Under the pieces are notes generated by a model. It searched no databases and had not been told where the DNA came from. It was given only the letters and a program-made list of their open reading frames with translations. Both the position numbers and the translations under genes were made by a program. A stretch of 54,232 nucleotides of DNA, taken from Ectocarpus siliculosus. Its lineage: Eukaryota; Sar; Phaeophyceae; Ectocarpales; Ectocarpaceae. Below are positions 35,832 to 48,168 of this stretch, in pieces. Numbering within the stretch: the first letter of the stretch is position 1; each line of letters starts with the position of its first letter. The stretch lies in contig FN649728.1 of NCBI GenBank assembly GCA_000310025.1, positions 1,978,592 through 2,032,823 on the forward strand, in the 5' to 3' direction.

Positions 35832-36599
35832 GTAAGTAGACTTGAGTATGTTCCTTCTAGAAAAGCCGCGTTACACTGTAAATCATGGAAGTGCAATGAG
35901 ATGGTGGCATGTTCATTGAATGGCGGCACTTTCTAGCGTGAAGCTGAGCGCAGAAATACATGCGTCCTATCTAGGTTGAGGGGTTCCTGTTCCATGTAAG
36001 TTCGCTTGTTACCTTCATTTCGTCGCGTCAGCAACCTTGAGAGCCAAGGTTGAGTATCTTCGTCGTTAGGTGTATCGATAGGTAGGTTCGATGAAAAATG
36101 CGTTCAAAAGCGTCTGCAAACGCTGCTGACTGCCATGATGAGAAAGTAGCCGCGATTTCACGAGACCACTTTTCCGCCGTCGGACACAACAGATACAAGA
36201 TGGAAACCAATGAACCGCAGCCAGCCATGTTTTCGAAGCACCAGAACGTTCATGAAAGCGTCCTGGCCTTCTCGACGAGCATGGCATGCGGTACGGGGAT
36301 GCCGACATGAGGCTTGGGGGCAGCAGCGCTTGGTTGCGACGATCGCCCTCAATCCGTCGCCCGCTGGTTGCTTTCCTGTTGACGCCGTAACGAGCAGGAG
36401 CATGGTGACGGTGGTAACACAAGCGGTGATGACGAGGACGGAATCGATCTTGAGGCCGGAGGGGCGACGGGGTGAAAAGACATTTTCGCACAACGGCAAG
36501 TGGCGCGTGAGGAACAAAGAACATGTTGCTAATAGTTTGTTCGTCGACACATGACGTGAGCAGCCGGCCAGCTCTACGGAGGACGTGGTCAGATGGAGA

Positions 36600-36840
36600 G
36601 TCTTTCGATCGAAACAGGAGAGCTGGAGAGAGCGAGATAGGAAAAGGAGAGCGAGCGAGAGGGAGCGAGTGAGTGAATGACTTTGTAGATAGAGAGAGAG
36701 AGAGGCAGGGAGGAAAAGAGGGTGAGAGAACTGTGAATGAGAGCGAGAGCGAGAACACGTGAGGGGGAAAGAGGGGGAGGGAGGTAGGGAGGGAATTGAT
36801 CAAATGAGTGACACAGAGAGAGGCGGAGAGAGAGGCGGAG

Positions 36841-36897
<57 letters not shown>

Positions 36898-36915
36898 CGG
36901 CGGGGGGGAGCGAGA
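36600..36915. repeat. GA-rich tract with (GA)n microsatellite
   Basis: The plus strand is almost entirely purine for ~300 bases, ending in an uninterrupted (GA)n run at about 36845-36893. A similar, shorter run is at 37258-37283, and a (TC)n run on the same strand lies at about 34511-34551. Confidence 0.9.
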
Positions 36916-37252
36916 GCCAGGCAGATTGCCTGCGCTGGAGGCCCGTTTTGCCATTGTCGCTTCCGTCTTCAGACTAGGCATGCAACAACCGGTTTCGTTC
37001 GATTTACTGGCGATGCGGCGGGCGACCGTGGCGTATTGTATAAACGTCGTTTGTTTTTTATCATTTCTGCCCTGGAAGCGATGTGTTGTTCGAAATGCAA
37101 AAAGATGTTGTCGTTCTAGGTCTTGCCCTGTAGACTTCGAAACGCCACTCAACGGATGGTATGAAGGAGCCCCAGCTGTTGGAAGCAGCTAGGTCCTAGG
37201 GTAAACAAAGAGGTACCATCACGTGATGCCTGTGTAGAAATGGGATGTTACT

Positions 37253-37283
<31 letters not shown>

Positions 37284-40071
37284 CTCTGGATGAGGTGGTC
37301 TACCTCTCAAACAGGGGGCACGCAGATAGCCAAGTCCTGATGTAGTATGATCCCTCAGAGGCATGCCTCCTGGCCTATTCGAGACCGAGATGTACCCTAT
37401 CTATGCCCTACAGCAGCACCCCTTAACAATGGCAAAAAATGTGCTTCCAGCGGGAAAGATGTCGTTGAATGTTGGCGGGAGAATCATCAGTAGATTCACG
37501 CGTGCGTGGGTCTTGCATTCATTCCAGATTCATCCTGCACATGTTAGGAAAGACCTGAAACAGTAACAATATTATTTGCATCGACCACGCTCACCGGCTG
37601 ACCAACGACTCAGTACGGTCCGTTGAAGACACAAGTGGCCCTGATCTGGGACCCCGTGAGGGTGCGTCATGGGGGGGGTAAGCTACTCGCCGGATTCATT
37701 ACAAAAAAAGGCAGTATCAACAGAAGAAATCTGCACGTGTTGACCAAGACTGTTATTGGTACTTTGCGCACGCGTTCGTTTCGAGTGTGTTCGCATTCCT
37801 CCCCGCATTCACCACCACCACTCACTCTCTTCGCAAACGCCCCACTATATTTTTGGTAAGTCCTCTCTATCCCTGTGGTGGTGCTTGTTTGTGGTGAGGA
37901 AGGGAATCTGACTCGAAACTCTTGCACGCCATCATCATATCATCATATCTATGTGTTCCTCCTCGATCATCGTTTTCAAACTTCTATTTTCTTCCCAGCA
38001 GTCTCTTTCCTCTCCTTTGTCACTGAACCCCTCAATGCCTCCCACCATATATATCCTTTTCGCCCGCACTGACCTCTCAACCTATTTTGGCCGTGATGAT
38101 ATTTGGTCGATCAGTAGATACATACATACAGTACGTAGCCAATGGCGTTTGAATACATCACGAGTTGGCATCACTGGTCTCTCAGCGTAGGGCTTACGGG
38201 GCAGGTAGGTTTCCTCATAGCGTCTCCGAAGGAACGAGCGAGTCTCTCCGACGAATCCACAACAGCCCGCCAGGTCATTAAGCATCGAGAAGCAGCGTGT
38301 GATGCACGTGGCGCAGTATGTTCCGGAGCGTGTCATGCATCCGGGCACGAGGGGAGCGTATAGGCAAAAAATAGGGCTGCTCTATCGTCGCCACGTTACG
38401 CCTACAACAAGGGCGTAAATTACAGAAATAGCGACTCAAAATGATGATGTATGTGCAGATGCATGCATGTGTTCCTCTCCGCTAGTCTATAGTTATAGCA
38501 GTTATGCATATGATGTGCAGGCGGCTTCAATGCGTTGCATCATACATATAGCACCCACCTCTCGATCTCACAATAAATGGTCTCGAAAAAAAAAATCTTC
38601 GATAGAGATTGGATTCGTTGGGCGTGTTCTTTGGATCTTCTGATGGCTTGTATGTAGCATTTTTGTGACCACGGACGGACCGCGTCTTTGCTAGATTTTT
38701 TATGTTTCTTAATATGACACACCGAATCCATCTCTATCATAGAAAGGAGTCAGAGACAGATTAGCAATGAATTCACAGCGTCAGAAAAAGCTACCTGTAT
38801 GCCTACGATTTCCCGGACAGCATATATATAGGGAGATTTTGGGATTAGCAACTGGCACGAGTTTCATGTGAAGACAACAACAACAATTGATGAAATAAAA
38901 AAAAAAGAAAAAAAAAGAAAAACGTCTTGTGGCATCGGAGAATCGGAGAGGCGGCTTTTAAAGCCCGACAACCCCCCGAAAAAATTGATCGGAGATCCTC
39001 CTCTACAAGGTAGCAAGCGTTGAAAGAAACATGAAAACAGTCGTGCCATGTATGTATGTATGCATACGGCGGAAACACACCTTTGAGTTGCTTTGGCCCC
39101 TCACCCGGCAGGGTTACGGGTGGCGTGTGTGCACATCAAGAAGCAGGGGCGACGACTCTTCTTGCACGCATGCGTGCAGAGAGGAGAATGCTCCCAGGGG
39201 CCCCCGTGTCCCCGGTGTCCCCGGTGTGTCGGAAAATAAATGGATCTGAAAAATAATTCGAAAAATTCGAGCGGAAGGAAGACAGAGTTCTGAAAGCGGA
39301 GCAGCCGCCAGCCGACGCAGCAGTTCATGTCACGAGCAGGACATGCCCTTGAGTCGGAGCTTTTCCATCCGGTGGGGGCATCGAGGCGGCCGCTTGCTCT
39401 TTCGGTCTCGGGCAGGGTAGACAAGTGCTCATCGCGCAGCGGAAAATATTTAAAGGTGAGGGCTTCTCTGCCCTGGTGGGACAACGTTGGTGGTGCTGTT
39501 CAGTGTGTAGCGTCCAGAGGGCGCGATCGCTGTACCACACATGGATTTCTCTCTCCGAGGTGTGGTTCCTGCTTGTAGTGGCTTGTGCTCGTTAGACTGA
39601 TTGATTTGTACAAGAAGAGCACAGCCGCTGCTTGCTTGCAGCCAGCATCACGAGCAGCATCCAGTATACGCGTTCAGCTTCTCACACATGAGGCAGCATC
39701 TCCAACCAAAATCCGACACGTTGGGATGGCTGTGCTGCTGTAGACCGACGGCGGTATCTTTGCTACAGTAATAATAATGCTAAGCTTGCCAAGCGGGGCA
39801 AAGAGGCCGAGGGTAACAAAATCGTCACGAGAATCGAGAAACGGTTCCAGAACGTGCTGATCATCTGTGTTTTGTCTGCATTGCTGTAAACTGTATGTTC
39901 TCTGTAGTTTACAGCAGTAGTATATGGGTAACAGCATACATACGTCACAAATGCGTGCCACACCGTATACGCCGGATTAAACGCCGGAAGTTAAATTAAC
40001 AAAATCGACGTCTGTTGTGGCTCTGAAATATTCAGCCTTGCTTCTCCTTGCACGTGCGACCATTTTCTCAG

Positions 40072-40182
40072 CTAGCAGCCTGGAGTATTTGCCAGAGGAA
40101 CGAAACCGTGGACATACATGGCAACACCACCGGCCCCATGGCTCCCGCACCGGCAGGGAGACCTTCGACGCCTTCGCCATAA
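40072..40182 (+). other. candidate terminal exon of the multi-WW gene
   Basis: A good acceptor (CATTTTCTCAG) opens a phase-0 stretch of 36 residues with a stop. It has a degenerate WW-like pattern (AWSICQRNETVDIHGNTTG) and ends in a Pro-rich tail, and phase 0 is what exon 35738-35831 requires. The intron would be 4.2 kb. A competing, much shorter ending is acceptor GCGTCAG at 36031 with CAA CCT TGA (36032-36040). I cannot choose between them from sequence alone. Confidence 0.3.
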
Positions 40183-41958
40183 CCAGGTCCAGCAGTCTCG
40201 ATGGCATTCACATCTACGGCGGTCTTCAGCATTCAAGCGGACCGCGATCGAGGCAAATCTAGAGGGAAATGGCGGTGAGCCTTAATTCATTTTCCTGGAA
40301 TTTGGACTCGTCCATTTCCTCGTAACGATATATATATACGCCGTACACTGCATAATAAGCGATTGACGCACCGGCACACCCACATATCTGACGCACGAGA
40401 GAAGGTCGGCGAAACGTGCGCTCAAGTATTGCGCCCTCGCTGCGCGTCCAACCGACATCTGCCCGACAAAAAAAATTGTGTGTGTGTCGAAAACGTGCGG
40501 CGGACGAATGCACAGGTGTGCCGTGGTATGCGTAGATCAATTGCCCCCAAGTATTTACAAGGGTGCGAACCTACAGGACACGTGTAAGGGAGAAAGCTCT
40601 CTCAACGGGGTCATTCCACAACCTCCCTTTTCGGCATTTTGCAGCCTCTTCGTGTGGGGAGCAGTCATCTACGCTTACGCCCGCACTTTCTCGTAAACAT
40701 GTGCGCATGTGCGAGAGCATATTTCGCCTTTTTAGCATGGTTTGCCCGTGGTGCTCTACGGCGGGCACAAGCCACACACCGAAGTCGCGCGAACGGGGTT
40801 GTGTTTGTAGGTTTGAACTTCTGGATGGCGCGAGCACACGTAGTGCCGACCCGCGTACAAGTAGTAGGTATTTTTTTAGCGTTGATTACGATCAGGTCGT
40901 CATCAATCGCCTATAGTATTCTCTACATCCACCGCCTGGCCCGTCTGACACACACACGATTTGGAGCACAAAATTGCCCCGAGCTCAGAGCACGTCACCC
41001 ACCAAAACTTCAACGTAAGATCCAGTCACGGGCGAAAGTCAGCGAGTAGAAGAATATTCGTGCGATACTTCAAGCGCTAACTACGGGCAGCACATCCCGC
41101 CTTGCTTGCGCGGAAGAAGGGAAAACATATATCGTACGACTCTATCTACTTGAAGCTTACGGATTCGTAGGATATGCACCCGGGTTGGTCCCTTGTTGCG
41201 GGCTCTTTGCCTGCATGCACGCCCTTTGGTTGCGCGCCCTTCGGTGTCACCCGAGCACCCTCCGTCAAGTTGACTTCCCGATGTAGTCTAGCCCGTTTGT
41301 TCATGATGACGATGGCGTGACATCGTGACCGCGTCTGTTTCCCAAGAGCTGTCCGGCCGCTGCAGATGCAGTCCCCCCTGCCAACTTCAACCCACGAGTA
41401 CACAACAAGTATTTCTTTGCAGCAAGGCTTGACGGTGATGCTTGGTTTGTGCCCGCCTATCCTGACAACCTAGACATCACCGGAGGCATCATAGTTTTCC
41501 TATAGCAAGCGCGCTTTGTATTCTTGGCCAATCGTTTGTAGGGGGGGTACAGTATCGAGACGAGGCAGCAAAGGTTGACATGCGATTCTTCCGGGGGGAA
41601 ATATCCTACCCTGGGTGTCAGTGTATCCTAAATATGTTTCGAGGTGTCCACCACAGTATACCGTAGCCCTCCTCCGCTACTCGAGGGTCTTGCCCCCCAA
41701 CCCCCTCACGTACGGACGATAGGGTACGTCCAACCGTCATCCACGATGTCTGCCTCACGCGCTTGGCATCCCTCGCCCCCCAAGTGTTTTTTTGTGAGGT
41801 GCCCTACCGTTGTTCCCTCGACTTCTCAGTTCGGCAGCATGCGCTTTCTCTCAACACGCGACCACACACCCCGCCGCCGTTCTCCCTCTCCCGCGTGAAT
41901 CTACCCGATCCCCTTTTCAAAAGAAGCAGGCCAGCGCGCGGGAGCACGGACCCTAGCT

Positions 41959-43485
41959 GTGGCGGTTACACCTGCGACCGGTGCCGCCGTAAGAACCACC
42001 ATCAGCGCGCTCGTCTTCTCCGCTCTTCGCGTGGTGCTGGAGGATCGTGTCGGGGGTCGGGGGTGGCTGGGGTCGGTTCGGGAGCTGCAGAGCGTGTGCT
42101 TCGATGCCTGCAAGGAGTGCCGCAAGGTCGTGCCTGTCCGTCTCCGTGTGTCGGACTCGACACCAGGCCACCTCTGGAAGAAGGGAACAACGGCAGAGAG
42201 GGCAATGGCAGAAACAACGGCGGTGGCGGCGGCCGAGCTAGAACCTAGCGGCAGCGGCGGTAGCGGTGGCGGCGGCGGTGGTGGCGGTGGTGGTGGTGGT
42301 GTTGACAGCGGTGGAATTGAAAGCTATGGTAGCGGTAGCAGTGGCAGTGACTGCTACGGTAGCGATAGCAGCGGTGACGGTGGGTGCTTCGATTTCGACC
42401 TCGACGGCGCCCCCGGCAGCGAAGTTGACAGCGAGGACGCCGCCGCTAGCGATGTGAACGGTAGCGAATGCAGCTGGAGTCTCCCCTCCTTGTGGGAAAG
42501 GGAGGCAGCGATGGAGGCCAGGAGAGAATCGATCCCTTCCCCGTACGCTCCACCGGGCAGAGATGTCCCCCCTCTCAGGATCGCGGGCATTGTGTGGGAG
42601 CGCAGCACGCTGGGGAAGGTTTCCTCTGGCTGTCCCGAGCTGCCGGAGGCGGCCTTCGGGGCCGCGGTGATCGAGCCCTTGCACGGGGCGGCCTGCACGT
42701 CCACGCTGAAGCGGATCACCCTCAGCTCGAAGAACTCTAACCTTCCCCCGACGACGGCGATGCTTGATGCGAAAGGTGGCGAAATAAACTGGCCACCTTC
42801 TCTGGAGGAGCTGACCTTCGGCGAGCATTTCAACACCCCCATCAACCAGGTCGCTTGGCCGGACTCGCTCCAGCAACTCTCGTTCGGGAGGTCCTTCAAC
42901 CAACCCATCGCCGGAGTATCGTTGCCGCCTTCGCTCCAGCAGCTCAAGTTCGGGCTCGCCTTCGACCAACCGATCGATGGGGTCGGGTGGCCCCCCCGCC
43001 TCAGGCGACTCACGTTCGGCGCCCGGTTCAACCGCCACCTGGTCAGCCTGCCGTCCACGCTAGAGCAGCTCACGTTCGGCTTCTTCTTCGACAACCGCTC
43101 GGTGTCGGGCGCCGTCTGGCCCTCCACGCTAAGGGTCCTGACGTTCGGCCACGACTTCGACACCGACATCATCGGGGTGGCGTTTCCGGCGTCGCTGCAG
43201 CGCCTCACGTTCGGCTTCTGCTTCAACCGCCCCGTCAGTCGCGACGGCGTGGGGGTAGCGTTCCCGGCGTCCCTGCAACAGCTGTCGTTCGGGGCCTGCT
43301 TCAACCAGCCGGTTAACGACGTCGTGTGGCCGGCGTCCCTGCGGCGGCTGGCGTTCGGCTTCGCCTTCAGGCAGAGCGTGGATGGGTGGGCTTGGCCGGC
43401 GGGCCTCACCCACCTTTCGGTCAGTCGTTGGTGCTCGCTCTCCAGGATCGACGTGCCGACTGGGGTGCAGCTCGAGCTCACCTGA
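41959..43485 (+). CDS. FNIP/leucine-rich-type repeat protein
   Basis: A long open frame ends at TGA 43483-43485. It stays open from just after a stop at 41896. The first ATG in frame is 42205 (MAETTAVAAA), but the part before it (ALVFSALRVVLEDR...VRELQSVCFDACKECRKVVPVRLRV) looks coding, so an upstream exon may supply the start; an acceptor-like AAGAAGCAG lies at 41921-41929. After a Gly/Ser-rich, acidic linker come about nine to ten repeats of 20-26 residues with the pattern (W/L/F)P-x-SL-x-x-L-x-FG-x-x-FN-x-P(I/V), for example WPDSLQQLSFGRSFNQPI. FNIP-type repeats form leucine-rich-repeat-like solenoids and usually bind proteins; I cannot name a partner. The N-terminal segment faintly recalls the end of an F-box, which is speculation. 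Confidence 0.8.
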   Translation: MAVTPATGAAVRTTISALVFSALRVVLEDRVGGRGWLGSVRELQSVCFDACKECRKVVPVRLRVSDSTPGHLWKKGTTAERAMAETTAVAAAELEPSGSGGSGGGGGGGGGGGGVDSGGIESYGSGSSGSDCYGSDSSGDGGCFDFDLDGAPGSEVDSEDAAASDVNGSECSWSLPSLWEREAAMEARRESIPSPYAPPGRDVPPLRIAGIVWERSTLGKVSSGCPELPEAAFGAAVIEPLHGAACTSTLKRITLSSKNSNLPPTTAMLDAKGGEINWPPSLEELTFGEHFNTPINQVAWPDSLQQLSFGRSFNQPIAGVSLPPSLQQLKFGLAFDQPIDGVGWPPRLRRLTFGARFNRHLVSLPSTLEQLTFGFFFDNRSVSGAVWPSTLRVLTFGHDFDTDIIGVAFPASLQRLTFGFCFNRPVSRDGVGVAFPASLQQLSFGACFNQPVNDVVWPASLRRLAFGFAFRQSVDGWAWPAGLTHLSVSRWCSLSRIDVPTGVQLELT

Positions 43486-46339
43486 CAGCCGGAGGGAGAC
43501 CAGTGTCTCTCTTGGGAGAATCGTATCGTATGTCGTATGCGTCGTGTCGTATCGTGTGTTGTGAAGTTCTCTTTCCTGTTTTTTTGTTTTTTGTTTTGTG
43601 CCAAGATGAGGGAGAAAGACCTACGCAGGGATTCTGTCGTGAATGTCTAGTAGAGGGGGATTTCGTATTTGCTTTGGCGGTTGTTGGTAGATCACCCTGC
43701 CTGCTGTTGTTGTTGATATATATTCACGTGGTGACATTGAGGTGCCTCCCTTCCTTTCAACGTCTTGAAGAGGCGAGTGGAAGAGTCACGTCTGAAGAGG
43801 CCGGGGGGGATAGACGTCCTAGCACTTGAATCGGTGACGCGGCTAGTCGTGGACGAAGCAGCAGTAGTAAGTCGAGTGTGCAACCGTGTCGCAGAGACCA
43901 CGAAAAGTTAGTGCCAGCTTTTTAGAGCACGGGTTAATCCCCACGTTTACGGTGGTGGATGTTGCTTGGTGTCGCTGAGAGTTCCACGTTGCTCCACACG
44001 TAGGCTCGCTCGTGTTGTTTTCGAAAAATAAGCAGGGAAAGGAGGTGGGGTACGGATGTTCTGCTTTGAAAAAGGTTGTAGGTCAGCGGGGGCTCCGTGT
44101 ATTGCGCGCGGCGTAGAGGGTAGTCGTTACCGGGAATCGCTCCGGGGCGCACAAGGAACAACGCCAGAAGGTGTGTAGAAAGATTGGGACTGTGTGTAAT
44201 AGCTGTTGGATGGTGTTCCTTATTTGCTTCGAAGTGTAAAATAGCGTGGTACTGAAGCCCATAGAATCAAAGGTGGGCAAAAGCCTAGGCGTGGGTAGGG
44301 TTCCGGAAGTAGTTCGGGTTGCCTCAGAGGTTGTAGATATCTCGCGGCAGTCAGAGCTGTTCCTGGAACAGGGAGGTGCTGGGGCTTCTGCCCTCCAGGT
44401 CAGTAGAGAGGGGGTTGCGGAGTGCAGATTCAGGAGAGAAAACGGGAAATTTGTTGGAGCCGAAAAGATCATAATACTGAAATGTTGAGTAGGTGTAAGA
44501 TCTGTTTTGCTGGAGCTGAACAGGGAAGGTATCGAGGTGTTAAGTATGCTGTGTTCTGTTGAAGTTGAACAGGGAAGATGTTTAGGTAGGTGTCGAGTGG
44601 GCTTTGTTTTTTCGGGGGCTGATGTTTTGCTTCTACACCACCAGTGTTCACAAGTACCAGGGGGCGTATTGCGCGGCATTTGGTGGGAAAATACCGGTTA
44701 CGTACGGTGAAGGATGAAATGTTAACGAGCCGGTCGAGCAAGCTGCGCGACTAGCCGGCATGCGTAACTCGCGACATGAATTAGTGATGCAAAGTACGCG
44801 TGTTTGCATTCCTTCAATTTGCATCAACCGCGCAAAACCGGCTGACCAATGGATAGGCGTCAGCCTTAACCGGGACAATAAATTCGAACGCGCAGCAGGC
44901 TCCCCGGCAAGGAGGGGGGCGGCGGACGAGATTGGATTAGGAAGACCAGCGCGTTCCTTTATTACAACCAAAAATTTGGTTTGAGACTGCGTTCTCCGAA
45001 CTCCATTCATGTGGGTCGACGAACCTGTTGCCTTGCAAAGAAAACACGCACACCAGGCACTACACAGCAATCAGACAAGACCTGCAGCAATCCAGTTGGA
45101 ATCGACCCTCCCTGCATTTCCAAGAGAACCTCACCACACAACACACTATCCGTCAAGACGTGTGTGTGCGTGAGTGCGTGCATTGTCGTCCCATCTATCC
45201 TCTAGGCGCCATGTGGAGTTTACTTTTTTGGTTGCGTTGGCACCTCATGGAAGTGCCCATGATGGGCTGCCCATAGGGGCACACACAGACGGGGGTAGGC
45301 AAGCCTATTGCTATTGGCCAATAGAGAGGATATTTACTTTTTGCCGCCATACACCTCTTTGGCCAAGCAATGTGCCTAGACCACGGAGGAATACGATGTG
45401 CCGAGTCGCTCGAAAAGAAACCCGAGACAAAAAGAACACTAACTACTGCTCCGTCGAGACATCCACCACCCCTTACCGTATCCCTTGCAGAAAAAAAACA
45501 ATTGGGGGCCCTAGACATCGTTAGCATGTGTTCTCATAACTCCTTTACAGACACGCACCGAGAGGGACTACGTAGTTCTGCCGCGCGTAGTTACAGTGGC
45601 GCCGCGAAGTGTAACCTGAATGGGGGGTACGCTGTTCCCTGCCTGCCGACAAAAACGCCCGCCCGGAGGGTACTCTACATATCAAGCCGCGAATCCAGAG
45701 CCAGGTCTGCACCGAAACGCACACTACCCCGACTACGTAGGTAGGCAGCACAGATTCCACGGTGCCCCCGGCGTTGGCGTCGTGGCTTCATTGCGCCCTC
45801 CTTCGTGATTCATTGCACACTGGCCACAGCATGCAATACTACAATGTGAAACAGTAGGCGGCTACAACCAACCGCGGTCTTTGTTCACCCCCATCGTTCA
45901 GTCCGAAGTCCAGTCCAGCACACCTATTCACAGTTGGTAAAACGGGCGGTAACACGGACGCGAGCGAGCGCGCGCAAGGCAAGGACGACAACGAAGGAAA
46001 GACAGAGTAGTGCGAGAACGCGAGGAGATTGATTTGTAGTAGCAAAGAAGGTAAAGGCAAGCACCACTGCTGTAGGCGGAACTATACGGAAAAAAACAAA
46101 AAAAAAATAACCTTCCTCCTGTGTAGGACCCCGGGTGGTGCATCCAACAAACATACTACCCGAAGGTATATCGTACGCCAGACTGGAACTCAGGACGGAT
46201 GGGACGAAAACTTGCCACACACACACACACTGGACCAAAAACAGAAACGCTCGGGGTATGATAAGTCGAGAAGAACTTGTAGTATGTGCATCGCAGAACT
46301 ACAGTACCACCGCAATACAGAGTAGTGCGGGTGATGTCA

Positions 46340-46518
46340 CACCCCCTAGACCGACTTTCATGGCTCGATTGCTCCACAGCCCAGAGGCTGATGGCATTGC
46401 CGACAAGCTTTGCGCTGGAAAAGGAAAGGGGTCTCGTCGAGAGAGAGAGCATTCCTTGCGGTTGGTTTCCCCGCCCTCTTGGCTGAGGGCGAGGTTTAGA
46501 AAGTCGGTCTAGGGGGTG
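46340..46518. mobile_element. MITE, copy 1 (179 bp)
   Basis: The ends are a perfect 20-bp inverted repeat (CACCCCCTAGACCGACTTTC at 46340-46359, reverse complement at 46499-46518). The inner sequence (GGCTCGATTGCTCCACAG, then GTCTCGTCGAGAG) is shared with the copies at 49406 and 50876. Confidence 0.8.
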
Positions 46519-46918
46519 CGCGCTTTACTCTCGCTTTCACGGCACACAGCAGTTCACTTCCGGTGGACACCACGCTGGCGTCCTCGCAACGATGAGAAAG
46601 CAAGAAAGGAATATTCGTACGGGCCAGCGGCGTGTTGCGGCAGAGATACGCGGACAGGATAGATGCCGTCATGGTTACGAGCTGTGAACGAGGCTTCTCG
46701 GCTGTGGGTGGAAAAATCGTCCCTGTCCTTGGCGGGGTCGATCGTGTCAAGGCCAAGCTTCGGACGAGACAAGGGGAGCTTGGAATTGTGTCACTTTGCA
46801 ACCGTGATGCATACCTTTGTTTCGACGCAAGAACGGACTTGGTTTGTAGAGATGGCTTCTGGGCGTTAGGTGCGCTCATTCTCGACGAAACTCGATTGCG
46901 AGATGTTGGAGGTACAGA

Positions 46919-46992
46919 AGCCGAAATCAAACCATTAGAGTAGTCAGCGCTGACTAGTCTGGGCTGCCTAGTCTAACGGTTTGATTTCGGCT
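46919..46992. repeat. hairpin with central perfect palindrome
   Basis: The arms 46919-46939 (AGCCGAAATCAAACCATTAG plus A) and 46972-46992 pair at 20 of 21 positions. Between them lies the 16-bp perfect palindrome TAGTCAGCGCTGACTA (46941-46956). It is not part of the MITE family above. Confidence 0.85.
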
Positions 46993-47062
46993 CCTATAGA
47001 GGCGAGGAACGCTCGCTCTCGAATCATGCTGCGCGTCCGCTTCCAATGTGACGCAGTATTCT

Positions 47063-47326
47063 TCAAGAGGCCTTAGACATAGGTACATTGACATGGGCAC
47101 CAACAACGATAAGGGCCAGTCCCGCTAACAAGCACGCCGCTACTGCGGTTGTCCTCCTGCAGTCCCCCTTCCTTCCTCGCCAACCAAACGGCAGGTTTAC
47201 AGGGAAAACATCGCGACTCACTCTGTGCCAGTCTGTGTTGCGCGGCTTTTTCGCGGCGGGTGCCTCCGAAGTTGTAGCGACGTCTGTCTTCGCCGCGGCA
47301 GCGAATAACGCCTCTGATTGTACCAT
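47063..47326 (-). CDS. possible small single-pass membrane protein
   Basis: ATG 47326 opens 87 codons. The product has an Ala-rich N-terminus (MVQSEALFAAAAKTD), a basic middle (GWRGRKGDCRRTT), one hydrophobic segment of about 20 residues (AVAACLLAGLALIVVGAHV) and a short tail. Positive charge before the segment predicts the N-terminus inside. No family is recognised. The other two minus and plus frames are also largely open here, so this may be chance, or one exon of a longer gene. Confidence 0.3.
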   Translation of the reverse strand: MVQSEALFAAAAKTDVATTSEAPAAKKPRNTDWHRVSRDVFPVNLPFGWRGRKGDCRRTTAVAACLLAGLALIVVGAHVNVPMSKAS

Positions 47327-48168
47327 CGACAGGTCCTCTCCTTACAAAGCGGAGCATCTGATTCTTGTCCGTTCGTTCCTGCCGTGCGGCTGTTTGTTCC
47401 AAGAGGATAAAAGCAGTGACGGAATCAGTCTAGGTTTAGCAGCCAGCTGGCAGGCCCATCTAGTAGCCTAGCCCCTCGAACCTGCACTAGCGGTCGGCCC
47501 CTCCTCTGTCCGGACGGGCGGCGGATCTCCACGGGTAGACAAACTCCCCTCGCACGATCCGTTGGGAACAGAACTCCGCCTTTTTTTGCCTTGAATAACC
47601 ATCAAATATCCCGGCATGCCGGCCGCTCTTGTTTGAGCTTTTGCTGCTGCCACACCTAGTCCCACTGAATGCCGATGATCATCTCCTCGGCATGTGTGCT
47701 CGTGCACGCCGACAAAAACGTTGTTTTGGTGCACGTGCGGTGGCGAAAACCACGCTCAAAAGCACTTCGTTCTCCTCGATCTCTTCCGCCTCGTACATGT
47801 ATGCTACATCTTTTGAACTCGATGTGAAACCTGTGGCAACAGCAGCACGAAACGCCGCGCCCCTGTAACAGAATAGAAGCACGAGCAGAGGCAAAATATT
47901 GGTGTGACGCACAGGAGAGACATCAAGAAGTCAGCCTGACAAACGGTCGGCACACCCACCCGCCGCTCGAGCTGCCTGGGGGGGGTACGCAACCAGGACT
48001 TTAAATCCTTACGCACCCGTCCGAATCAGGTCTGGGTGGCTCGTGTGGCGGTCTGGGCGGTGCTTCGAACAGCGCGAATGGACACAGCACACAGCAGCGA
48101 GGAGGGGAACGGTCAAAGAGGATTGGTGCGCACTGCTTTCTGGTCCAGTGTAGCCTTGCGCAGCCATC

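Larger units (their letters stand above)
35832..41898. other. no confident gene; purine-rich repeats and possible long intron
   Basis: This contains a GA-rich tract (36600-36915) and a second GA microsatellite (37258-37283). The rest is of mixed composition, with many short frames but no recognisable protein family on either strand. Part of it may be a 4.2-kb intron if the candidate exon at 40072 is real. Confidence 0.45.
43486..48168. other. mostly non-coding, repeat-bearing interval
   Basis: This contains a short direct repeat near 44500-44580 (two copies around 'gaacagggaag'), a MITE (46340-46518), a hairpin (46919-46992) and one small possible gene (47063-47326, minus). I see no other recognisable gene. 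Confidence 0.5.

Noticed and set aside
42354-43604. 416-codon frame on the minus strand
   Set aside because: It is the complement of the FNIP-type repeat gene. Periodic GC-rich sequence keeps the antisense open, and its product has no family features.
44083-44679. 198-codon minus-strand frame rich in Ser and Thr
   Set aside because: It lies over a G-rich strand with a short internal direct repeat. No family motif is present and codon use looks random.
46632-46943. Plus-strand frame ending in the hairpin (…CERGFSAVGGKIVPVLGG…)
   Set aside because: The product looks protein-like, but there is no good start (first ATG at 46668), no recognised family, and a comparable frame on the opposite strand. 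I used it only as a note on the hairpin.
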